A stretch of 5,726 nucleotides of DNA from Prevotella sp. UBA1395 (GTDB lineage Bacteria; Bacteroidota; Bacteroidia; Bacteroidales; Bacteroidaceae), in contig DBQL01000081.1 of NCBI GenBank assembly GCA_002305235.1, forward strand, positions 1 through 5,726, written 5' to 3'. This document shows, in pieces, positions 1 to 5,723 of this stretch (position 1 is its first letter; every line of letters starts with the position of its first letter). Both the position numbers and the translations under genes were made by a program. The notes under the pieces are model-generated. The model was not told the DNA's origin, did no database searches, and worked only from the letters and a program-made list of their open reading frames with translations.

Positions 1-153
1 CTCCCGAAAAGATTTTTATCGCAAGGGCTGTCCGCAGCCGGCACGCTTCCAATGAGCCTCCGGTCTGCATGCACCAAGCCTCCATACACTGACGATTGCC
101 TTTGGGTCGATATCGGTACCAACCGTACTCGTTCGTGCACAGTGCCTACATAA
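1..153. other. Left edge, no supported gene
   Basis: Beyond the terminator these bases hold no gene I can support. One plus-strand frame stays open from the window edge to a TAA at 151-153, immediately before the terminator stem. Its translation is rich in Ser, Thr, Cys and Arg and resembles no protein I know. It could be the last 50 codons of a convergent gene, but the evidence is too weak to call a CDS. Confidence 0.4.
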
Positions 154-202
154 ACAAACGATTGCCATCCCGGCGGAAGCCGAAAGGATGGCAATCGTTT
201 GT
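154..202 (-). terminator. Intrinsic terminator closing the operon, possibly bidirectional
   Basis: A perfect 17-base stem (154-170 with 186-202) begins 33 bases beyond the GH57-like stop codon. The 15 bases between the arms hold a second helix, CGGC (171-174) with GCCG (179-182), around a four-base loop, plus three unpaired bases. On the minus strand the stem ends in CGTTTGT and runs into TTATG. On the plus strand it runs into GTTTTC (203-208), so it could also stop a convergent transcript from the left. Confidence 0.85.
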
Positions 203-235
203 GTTTTCAAATCACTTGCACGGAGGCTGAAAGCA

Positions 236-1741
236 TTATTTCTTCTCGTCGACGGCTTTGTCGGCCGACTTTGCAGCCGTTTTCCCGGTCCGGGACATCT
301 TCTTTGCCGCCGGCTTCGAGGCCTCGCCCGACTTCCTCGCGGTGGCACTCTTCGATAATGCCGATGCCGGTTTCCTCTCCGTGACAGTCGTTTTGGCCTG
401 TCCCCGGCCCCCCTCCAACTGCCTCCGCAGCTCTTCGACCGTGGCTTCGATCTTTTCGATCTTGGCCTGAAGACGCGCAATCTCCTTGTCTTTCATCGCG
501 ATTTCCTCGCCCTCGTTCTTAATGGTGGTGAGCAAGGAGTTGAGTTGCTCATTGTCTATGTCCGTGGAATATCGGTCATTGATGCGCGTGATGAAGTCGC
601 CAAGGATGTTCATATAGTTGGTGAACGCATCAAACGGCCCGTTATAAATCCCCCTGTCCAAGCCCACATTAGACGGTTTGGTGGTCATGAAGCGGAAATT
701 ATTGCTCGCCTGAAGGTAATCCCAGTCCTGATTGATCTTGGGATCATTGGCAATACGCACCCTCTCGGCCACGCCGTAGAGCTTTTCAAAGGCCTCGCGC
801 TGCATGGGATTGCCCAGCCAGCTGCTCACGTCGCGCTCCTCGTCGACCCACGACAGGGTGTCGGGAACATCGAGCGTGCCCACGCTCTTGAAATCGCGGC
901 AGATCTCCGAGGGTGTGGAGAAGGTGATACCCTTGAGTTTTGCAAACTGCGGCAGGGCGTGCAGGAAGTCGAGGATGTGTGACGACAGCGGCTGCGCGAT
1001 GCCGATGGCCGACAGCTCCATGAAGATATTGACTACGTGCGACTCGTTTGACAACGCTGCAATGCTGTTGATGTATTGGTCGGCAAAAAGCGGATAGCCC
1101 TCCCAGTCGGCATTGCTGAACCGGAGACAAATATCGTCACTGAGCTTGATGTCTCTCAGCAGCAGTTTCAGTTCGGGTGCCAAGGCACAGCTGTACACAT
1201 AGTGCGGCGACTTCCATCCCAGCACATGCTTGGCGCCTTCGGTCAGCATGCCCTTGAAACCCATCTGCGATGCTTGCAGGCCGATATCGTCACTGTAAAT
1301 CAATGAGGAGTTGCGGAGCACCGTAGGAGCCTTTCCGAAGTACTCCTTGATCTTGTCACACTGCTTCCTCACGTCAGCGGCGAAGCACTCGGTGTCTATC
1401 AATGACGACAGCCCGTGAGAGTAAGGCTCGGCCAGAAACTCCACACAGCCGGTCTTGTTGAGCTGTTGCAACTTCTCGATCACCTGCGGGGCGTGCAGCT
1501 CCAACTGCTCCAAACCCACGCCCGAGATAGAGAATGCCACCTTGAAATAGCCGTCGCTCTCCTTGATCATCTGCTCAAGGGTGTCGAGGGCAGGCATATA
1601 CGACCGCTCGACAATATCGTTTGTGCTGCGCTCGTTCTCGTAGTCGTCATAATAATAATGGTCTGTACCGATGTCAAAGAAACGGTACCGTTTCAGATGG
1701 ATGATCTGATGTATTTCAAAATAAAAGCAAATGGTCTTCAT
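236..1741 (-). CDS. GH57 alpha-amylase-like protein, predicted catalytically inactive, with coiled coil and basic tail
   Basis: The GH57 catalytic barrel (about 1-385) is recognisable from region 1 (His11-Gln12), region 2 (CVEFLAEPYSHGL, 99-111), RNSSLIYSDDIG (143-154), GFKGMLTEGAKHVLGWKSP (161-179) and LSDDICLRFSN (200-210). Active relatives, from memory, read NTELIYSD and MDYETFGEH. Here the nucleophile Glu is Ser146 (codon TCA, 1304-1306) and the acid/base Asp is Glu242 (GAG, 1016-1018). The later SDHFYYM block reads SNNFRFM (346-352), so its His is lost too. Residues 397-444 form a coiled coil with hydrophobic residues every seven (400, 407, 414, 421, 428, 435, 442). Residues 446-501 are a Lys/Ala/Ser/Thr tail with net charge near +11. 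There is no signal peptide, so it is cytoplasmic. The ATG follows a direct repeat and has no Shine-Dalgarno. The family is sure; loss of hydrolysis is a strong inference; the role is unknown, perhaps glucan binding or scaffolding. Confidence 0.9.
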   Translation of the reverse strand: MKTICFYFEIHQIIHLKRYRFFDIGTDHYYYDDYENERSTNDIVERSYMPALDTLEQMIKESDGYFKVAFSISGVGLEQLELHAPQVIEKLQQLNKTGCVEFLAEPYSHGLSSLIDTECFAADVRKQCDKIKEYFGKAPTVLRNSSLIYSDDIGLQASQMGFKGMLTEGAKHVLGWKSPHYVYSCALAPELKLLLRDIKLSDDICLRFSNADWEGYPLFADQYINSIAALSNESHVVNIFMELSAIGIAQPLSSHILDFLHALPQFAKLKGITFSTPSEICRDFKSVGTLDVPDTLSWVDEERDVSSWLGNPMQREAFEKLYGVAERVRIANDPKINQDWDYLQASNNFRFMTTKPSNVGLDRGIYNGPFDAFTNYMNILGDFITRINDRYSTDIDNEQLNSLLTTIKNEGEEIAMKDKEIARLQAKIEKIEATVEELRRQLEGGRGQAKTTVTERKPASALSKSATARKSGEASKPAAKKMSRTGKTAAKSADKAVDEKK

Positions 1742-1923
1742 ATACTTTGAACTTTGAGGTTTAAGATTTGAACTTTGAGGTTTGATGTTTGTCGTTGAAG
1801 CATTCTGCTTGGATTCTCGATGACAAAGCGTTGAGGCGTTGCGCCTTGCCCATCTCTCCGCAGGCCGGTGTGCCTATCCTGCTTCTCGCTTCGCTCCGCG
1901 GTGGGGATGTGTCGGCAATGAGG
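1742..1923 (-). other. Intergenic spacer between the glycosyltransferase and the GH57-like gene
   Basis: These 182 bases hold no supported gene on either strand. No TTTG/TAnnTTTG promoter pair is present on the minus strand, and there is no stem followed by a T-run, so read-through from the glycosyltransferase gene is the simplest reading. The spacer contains a tandem 21-base repeat beside the GH57-like start codon, an inverted repeat at the glycosyltransferase stop, and a small hairpin (AGGCG-TTG-CGCCT, 1834-1846). It is much longer than the 15-base gap between the first two genes. Confidence 0.6.
1746..1787. repeat. Two-copy 21-base tandem direct repeat before the GH57-like start
   Basis: Two copies of a 21-base unit lie head to tail at 1746-1766 and 1767-1787. 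The first 17 bases, TTTGAACTTTGAGGTTT, are identical; the last four differ at three positions. On the coding strand this makes a leader with repeated CTCAAAGTTCAAA, A-rich and free of G runs, ending four bases before the ATG. It may keep the initiation region single-stranded, or it may be an intergenic repeat family member. Confidence 0.8.
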
Positions 1924-1938
1924 TTACAGCAACCTCAT
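1918..1938. repeat. Inverted repeat across the glycosyltransferase stop codon
   Basis: ATGAGGTT (1918-1925) and AACCTCAT (1931-1938) are perfect reverse complements separated by five bases. The stop codon (1924-1926) lies partly in the stem. No T-run follows on the minus strand, so this is not a standard terminator. It could be an mRNA processing or stabilising hairpin, or chance. Confidence 0.45.
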
Positions 1939-3183
1939 GTACAGCTCTCTTATCCATGCCCCCACCTTCTCCCACGTGATTTGGGCCACCTCGTTCCGCC
2001 CTTCTTCCTGCAGATATTTGAACAGGCTGTCGTTGTGGCAGATGCTGTAAATGGCGTCTGCCAGCGCGTGGATATCCCAGTAGTCCACCTTGATACAGTT
2101 GTTGAGAATCTCGGCACATCCGCTCTGCTTGGAGATGATGGTCGGCGTACCACACTGCATGGCCTCCAATGGCGAGATGCCGAACGGCTCGCTCACCGAC
2201 GGCATGACATACACGTCTGAGCCTTTCAGACACTCGTACACCTGCTTGCCACGCATGAATCCGGGGAAGTGGAAGCGGTCGGCGATGCCCCTTTCGGCCG
2301 CGAGATAGATCATTTGCTCCAGCATATCGCCCGATCCGGCCATGCAAAAGCGGATGTTGCGGGTGCGATGCAGCACCATGTTGGCTGCCTCGACAAAATA
2401 CTCCGGACCCTTCTGCATGGTGATGCGCCCGAGAAAGGTCACCACCTTCTCCTTGTCGGTGTGGTCGGGTCGCGGTATAGCCTCATGGTCCTCGCTCAAG
2501 GGGTAGACGGCATTGTGCACGGTGAACACCTTTCGAGGGTCTTGATGATACTGGTTGATCACCGTGGCGCGTGTCAGCTCGCTCACGCACATGATGCAAT
2601 CGGCATGGTCCATGCCGTCTTTCTCGATGGAATATACCGTGGGGTTCACCCGTCCGCGACTGCGGTCATAATCGGTGGCGTGCACGTGAATGCACAGCGG
2701 CTTGCCGCTCACCTGCTTGGCATGTATGCCGGCAGGGTAGGTCAGCCAGTCGTGGGCATGGATGATGTCAAACTCCTCGGCCCTCGCCACCACGCCGGCA
2801 ATGACCGAATAGTTGTTGATCTCTTCGTGCAAATTGCCGGGATAGCCTCCCGCGAAATCCATACACCCCAAGTCATTGACCTGCATATAGTTGAAATCGG
2901 AGTATATATGCGCCCGATACCGATAGTATTCGTCGGGATTCATGATGTGTCCCACGCGCGATTGCACATAGTCGTAGTTCACGTCTCTGTACACAATGGG
3001 TACACAGTTCATCGCCACGATGCGCGCGTAGGTATGGTCTTCGTCTCCCCACGGCTTGGGAAGACAGAGTATGGTCTCCACGTCGCCTTGCGCGTGCAGT
3101 CCCTCGGAGATGCCGAAATTGGCGGTGGCAAGTCCTCCGTACACATGGGGAGGATACTCCCATCCAAACATTAAAACTTTCAT
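1924..3183 (-). CDS. Glycosyltransferase, GT4/GT5-like (glycogen-synthase-related)
   Basis: A retaining GT-B glycosyltransferase that probably transfers glucose from a nucleotide sugar to an alpha-glucan in the cytoplasm. The N-terminal Rossmann domain (about 1-225) opens with GWEYPP (7-12) and YGGLA (15-19), the donor-loop signature of starch and glycogen synthases. It also has HAHDW (142-146) and HVHATDYDRSRG (166-177). The C-terminal domain (about 245-419) has LGRITMQKGPEYFVEAA (251-267) with the conserved Arg253/Lys258 pair. It also has SEPFGISPLEAMQCGTP (331-347) with the E-x7-E pair Glu332/Glu340. All key residues are present, so it should be active. The length of 419 residues is normal. 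The start is fixed by a GGGAGG Shine-Dalgarno 8 bases before the ATG, in the 15-base gap behind the debranching gene. It is assigned to glycogen or alpha-glucan synthesis by its neighbours; donor and acceptor cannot be read from sequence. A generic GT4 enzyme is the alternative. Confidence 0.92.
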   Translation of the reverse strand: MKVLMFGWEYPPHVYGGLATANFGISEGLHAQGDVETILCLPKPWGDEDHTYARIVAMNCVPIVYRDVNYDYVQSRVGHIMNPDEYYRYRAHIYSDFNYMQVNDLGCMDFAGGYPGNLHEEINNYSVIAGVVARAEEFDIIHAHDWLTYPAGIHAKQVSGKPLCIHVHATDYDRSRGRVNPTVYSIEKDGMDHADCIMCVSELTRATVINQYHQDPRKVFTVHNAVYPLSEDHEAIPRPDHTDKEKVVTFLGRITMQKGPEYFVEAANMVLHRTRNIRFCMAGSGDMLEQMIYLAAERGIADRFHFPGFMRGKQVYECLKGSDVYVMPSVSEPFGISPLEAMQCGTPTIISKQSGCAEILNNCIKVDYWDIHALADAIYSICHNDSLFKYLQEEGRNEVAQITWEKVGAWIRELYMRLL

Positions 3184-3190
3184 AAGCAGG

Positions 3191-3197
3191 TCCTCCC
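3191..3197 (-). promoter_or_regulatory. Shine-Dalgarno site of the glycosyltransferase gene
   Basis: Within the 15-base gap after the debranching enzyme stop codon, the minus strand reads GGGAGGA, with GGGAGG ending 8 bases before the ATG at 3183. This is a near-perfect anti-16S match at ideal spacing. It fixes the start codon and points to re-initiation by ribosomes finishing the upstream gene. The other two genes of the operon have no such site. Confidence 0.75.
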
Positions 3198-3198
3198 G

Positions 3199-5142
3199 TT
3201 AATATTTATACTTCTCCATTTGTTCCAAGGCCCTGAGAATCTCTGCCACGTTCATGGCAAACGACACCGCCCCGCGGCCGTGGAACGGCGGATTGCCGTC
3301 GAACAGCTCGGGCAGCGTGCCGAGACAATGGTAGAACATCTCATCCTCGTAGCCCACCATCTGCCGCTCGAGGAAGCTCAGCCTCGTGCGTTTGTAGAGT
3401 TTCATGCTCGCCTCCATGTAAAATCCGAAGAGCCACGGCCATGCCGTGCCCTGATGATAAGCATAGTCGCGCTGCACCTGCGGACCGACATACATCGGGT
3501 TGTAGCCCCCGCTCTTGGGCGAGAGCGACCGCAATCCCTTGGGCGTGAGCAGCTCGCGCGTACATATATCCACAACCTTCTTCTTCTGGTCCGGCTCCAG
3601 TGGCGAGTGGTCGAAGGCCGCGGCAAAGATCATGTTGGGTCTCACGCTGTAGTCTTGTTTGGCCCCGCCCACATAGTCGAAGAGGTAACCGTGCTCGTTG
3701 AAGAATGTTTCCACAAAGGCACCCCGGCACTTTTCGGCCAAGGCCGCCATCCTTGCCTCGGCAACCGGTGCGCCATTGGCCGCCGCCATCTCTGCTCCGA
3801 AGCACAGGGCGTTGTACCACAGGGCATTAAACTCCACGATATATCCCGTGCGGGGCACCACGGGTTGCCCGTTGGCCACCGAGTTCATCCATGTCACCGG
3901 CCTGTCGGTGCCGTCGGTCCAAAGCAGTCCGCAGCTCTCCAAGGTGAGGTTGGGGTGCTTTTTGTCGATGATGTATTGCAGGATATCGAGCACCAGTGCG
4001 CCGTATTTCCGGGCGCAAGGCTCGGTGCCTTTCTCCTTGGCATACTGCTGGATGCACCACACAGCCCACAGCATCACGTCGGGTTGCTCTATCTCATAGA
4101 GCTTCACGGTGAGCGGCTTGCCGTCCATGAAATTGCGCAGTCCCTTCTCGGCGGTCTGCATGGCCGCCTCGAAATAGTCGTCTTCCTCGATAGAGAGGGT
4201 CAGTCCGGGCAGCGAGATAAACGTGTCGCGGGCACGGGCCTTGAACCACGGGTATCCGGCGAAGATGTATTTCTCGCCGTTCTTGTCTTCCACATGAAAC
4301 TGGTGGGCGGCGTTGACGAGGCAATGGAAGAAACTGTCGCGCGGCGACCGCACCTCCACTTCTTTGTCGAAGAGTGCCCGCAGCTTGCCGCTGCCGATCT
4401 CGGATGTCGATGCCGCGAAGACAATGCTCTCGCCCTTGCGGATGTTCACCTCAAAATATCCGGGCACATACAGGTCTTCGTTCGAGGCATAGCCGCGCTC
4501 CTGCTCCTTGGTGTACTCTATGCCGCGATACCAGTCGGGCCGGAATACAAACCGGGGCTTGCGCGAAAACTGCATGAACAACTCGGGGTAGCCGGGGTAA
4601 AGACAGGTCTTGATGCCATTGTCCACCTCCTGATAATCGCGGCTAACGATGGAGTTCTCGTGCGTAAACTGTCGCACGCTGCGGAAGGCGAGAAACGGTC
4701 GGAAGCGCAATGTGGTGGCCGAGTGGGCGTCTTGCAAGGTGTAGCGTATGAGGATGCGGTCCTCATAATGCTGGAAGACCACCTCTTTCCTGAGCAGCAC
4801 CCCACCCACCCGATAGTCTGTGGTGGGCACCTTGTCACAGTCGAAAGCCCTGATGTACTTGTGTCCCATCGGGCTATAGTTGTTGCCTTGATACTTGTGC
4901 AGTCCGAGGTTGAACTCCGCCCCATGCTGAATCACCGTGCAATCGAGCGACGAGAGCAACACATGGTTCTCGTCGTCCATCTCGGGCACCGGCACGACAA
5001 GCAGTCCGTGATACTTCCGGGTATTGCAATCCACGATGGTCGAGCACGAGTAAGCTCCCGAACGGTTGGTTCGCAGCAGTTCCTTGGGGAGCGATTCCTG
5101 CAGGTTGGTCATCGGCGCCTTTTCAAATCTAAGATAACTCAT
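3199..5142 (-). CDS. Glycogen debranching enzyme, amylo-alpha-1,6-glucosidase type (GH133-like)
   Basis: Likely hydrolyses alpha-1,6 branch stubs of glycogen or a similar glucan in the cytoplasm; no signal peptide is visible. The 647 residues are full length. The N-terminal GDE_N-like domain spans about 15-250 and includes TNRSGAYSCSTI (25-36) and TRKYHGLLV (41-49). The C-terminal (alpha/alpha)6 glucosidase domain spans about 285-640, with FAGYPWF (294-300), RDTFISLPGL (305-314), TWMN (417-420), EFNALWYNAL (437-446) and YHQGTAWPWL (562-571). Position 420 is Asn where I recall Asp in TWMD of other debranching enzymes, a possible catalytic position. The ATG at 5142 is chosen because MSYLRFEK followed by the TNLQESLPKELLRTNRSG block is the start expected for this family; no Shine-Dalgarno is present, as is usual in Bacteroidota. 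It is the first operon gene, about 80 bases behind a consensus promoter. The family call is secure; the exact specificity is inferred. Confidence 0.93.
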   Translation of the reverse strand: MSYLRFEKAPMTNLQESLPKELLRTNRSGAYSCSTIVDCNTRKYHGLLVVPVPEMDDENHVLLSSLDCTVIQHGAEFNLGLHKYQGNNYSPMGHKYIRAFDCDKVPTTDYRVGGVLLRKEVVFQHYEDRILIRYTLQDAHSATTLRFRPFLAFRSVRQFTHENSIVSRDYQEVDNGIKTCLYPGYPELFMQFSRKPRFVFRPDWYRGIEYTKEQERGYASNEDLYVPGYFEVNIRKGESIVFAASTSEIGSGKLRALFDKEVEVRSPRDSFFHCLVNAAHQFHVEDKNGEKYIFAGYPWFKARARDTFISLPGLTLSIEEDDYFEAAMQTAEKGLRNFMDGKPLTVKLYEIEQPDVMLWAVWCIQQYAKEKGTEPCARKYGALVLDILQYIIDKKHPNLTLESCGLLWTDGTDRPVTWMNSVANGQPVVPRTGYIVEFNALWYNALCFGAEMAAANGAPVAEARMAALAEKCRGAFVETFFNEHGYLFDYVGGAKQDYSVRPNMIFAAAFDHSPLEPDQKKKVVDICTRELLTPKGLRSLSPKSGGYNPMYVGPQVQRDYAYHQGTAWPWLFGFYMEASMKLYKRTRLSFLERQMVGYEDEMFYHCLGTLPELFDGNPPFHGRGAVSFAMNVAEILRALEQMEKYKY

Positions 5143-5226
5143 AGCTGTAAATTAAGGCTGTTATTTGATCATTGTTGGGTTCATTAGATTCTGACAGATG
5201 TGCCAAGCTACACCTGCCGCTTAGTT
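5143..5226 (-). other. 5' leader of the glycogen operon mRNA, with a 5'-proximal hairpin
   Basis: This is the predicted untranslated leader. Near its 5' end, CAGGTGT (5216-5210) can pair with ACATCTG (5201-5195) around an 8-base loop. Two further pairs extend the stem outward (5217/5194 and 5218/5193), giving nine pairs including two G-U wobbles. The remaining 50 bases before the ATG are A/T-rich and look unstructured, as expected for initiation without a Shine-Dalgarno. I do not recognise a riboswitch class. The hairpin may only protect the 5' end, or it may be chance. Confidence 0.4.
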
Positions 5227-5229
5227 CCC

Positions 5230-5260
5230 CAAAAGTAATGAAAAAAAGCAATTGAACAAA
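5230..5260 (-). promoter_or_regulatory. Bacteroidota-type promoter of the glycogen operon
   Basis: Read on the minus strand, TTTG (5260-5257) is followed after exactly 19 bases by TACTTTTG (5237-5230). This matches the Bacteroidota primary sigma consensus TTTG-N19-21-TAnnTTTG at every fixed position. Transcription should begin near 5222-5226, giving a leader of about 80 bases before the debranching enzyme ATG. No other minus-strand pair of boxes with correct spacing was seen upstream, so this is the likely promoter for all three genes. Confidence 0.8.
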
Positions 5261-5402
5261 AAGATTGCCGATTTATTTTCCCAAATGGTGTGATTTTTCT
5301 CCGAATTGACAACTCTGAAATACATATCCGACACCTTTCCGTCCATCGAAGCCCGGGGCATGCGCAATCGTTTGCAACATATCCAATCGCGACCCGTGCC
5401 CC

Positions 5403-5468
5403 ATCGTCTTGCGAAAGCTATCTCATCGCGACGCGAAAGCTATCTCATCGCTTTGCGAAAGCTATCGA
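5403..5468. repeat. Three tandem 22-base repeats
   Basis: Three contiguous units start at 5403, 5425 and 5447. Each is ATCG, four variable bases (TCTT, CGAC, CTTT), then GCGAAAGCTATC and a final TC, TC and GA. Outside the variable four, the first two units are identical and the third differs only in its last two bases. The period is not a multiple of three, so the units would not encode a repeated peptide. Upstream, ATCG recurs at 5367 and 5386, possibly as decayed units. No spacers separate the units, so this is not CRISPR. Confidence 0.9.
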
Positions 5469-5500
5469 ATCGCGACGCGATTCGATAGCTTTCGCAAAGC
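5450..5500. repeat. Perfect 51-base palindrome (25-base arms, 1-base centre)
   Basis: Bases 5450-5474 are the exact reverse complement of 5476-5500, with a single A at 5475 between them. The left arm contains most of the third 22-base repeat (GCTTTGCGAAAGCTATC), and the right arm carries the same core inverted (GATAGCTTTCGC). Complementarity stops abruptly at 5449/5501. No T-run follows on either strand and no gene ends nearby, so a terminator is unlikely. A repeat unit duplicated in inverted orientation, a cruciform or RNA hairpin element, or a protein-binding site are all possible. Confidence 0.92.
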
Positions 5501-5673
5501 CTCCGGAACACACCCTGAAAATGTAAAGATTTATAACCGCCGCCATTCCCCGCCCGTCGGAACACGACCGTCGACCGACACGCGGCATGGACACGCACGA
5601 CTTGAAGACCGGGCGGCGGGCGGCGGCAAGAGCGCATGCCGTGACTCAGCCCGCCGATTGTCTCACGCCGATA

Positions 5674-5681
5674 CAAAAATA
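5674..5681 (-). promoter_or_regulatory. Possible distal minus-strand -7 box
   Basis: On the minus strand these bases read TATTTTTG, a match to TAnnTTTG, but no TTTG lies 19 to 21 bases upstream. A transcript from here would carry a leader of about 530 bases containing the palindrome and the repeats before reaching the debranching enzyme. A chance match in an A-rich stretch is at least as likely. Confidence 0.2.
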
Positions 5682-5715
5682 CGGACGGAAACGCAAGGAA
5701 AACCATTTTTTTTAT

Positions 5716-5723
5716 TATCTTTG
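5716..5723 (+). promoter_or_regulatory. Probable -7 box of a divergent plus-strand gene
   Basis: TATCTTTG matches the Bacteroidota -7 consensus TAnnTTTG and follows a T-rich run (5706-5713), a common arrangement in Bacteroidales promoters. No TTTG is found 19 to 21 bases upstream, so the -33 box is poor or absent. If it is real, transcription starts at or just beyond the window edge and serves a gene outside it. Confidence 0.5.

Noticed and set aside
1..153. Possible 3' end of a plus-strand gene (open frame to TAA at 151-153)
   Set aside because: Only 50 codons are visible, the peptide resembles nothing known, and no codon-use signal separates it from the other frames. It is recorded as an open question, not a CDS.
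16..480. A 154-codon minus-strand frame covering the terminator and the end of the GH57-like gene
   Set aside because: It overlaps the conserved GH57-like frame on the same strand, crosses the terminator hairpin, and is an Arg-rich translation typical of an out-of-frame G+C-rich sequence.
2269..3174. A 301-codon open frame antisense to the glycosyltransferase
   Set aside because: Same codon-complementary frame effect, rich in His, Val and Gly with no known motif. The similar shorter frames opposite the GH57-like gene (545-982, 1076-1306, 1415-1750) share this explanation.
3220..5187. A 655-codon open frame antisense to the debranching enzyme, slightly longer than the gene itself
   Set aside because: It lies in the exact codon-complementary frame, where stops can appear only opposite TTA, CTA and TCA codons. 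The gene avoids those codons, so the frame stays open by codon use. Its translation shows no recognisable domain, while the minus-strand protein is clearly conserved.
5143..5226. Riboswitch in the operon leader
   Set aside because: The leader is only about 80 bases with one simple hairpin and matches no riboswitch class I can recognise.
5403..5468. CRISPR array
   Set aside because: The units are contiguous with only four variable bases, far too short for spacers, and no cas gene is present.
5450..5500. Invertible phase-variation switch or intrinsic terminator
   Set aside because: The arms are separated by a single base, leaving no segment to invert. As a terminator it lacks a T-run on both strands and no gene ends beside it.
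5290..5526. A 78-codon plus-strand frame through the repeats
   Set aside because: The 22-base period shifts frame at every unit, so no repeated peptide results. The end of the frame is encoded by the palindrome, and there is no convincing start signal.
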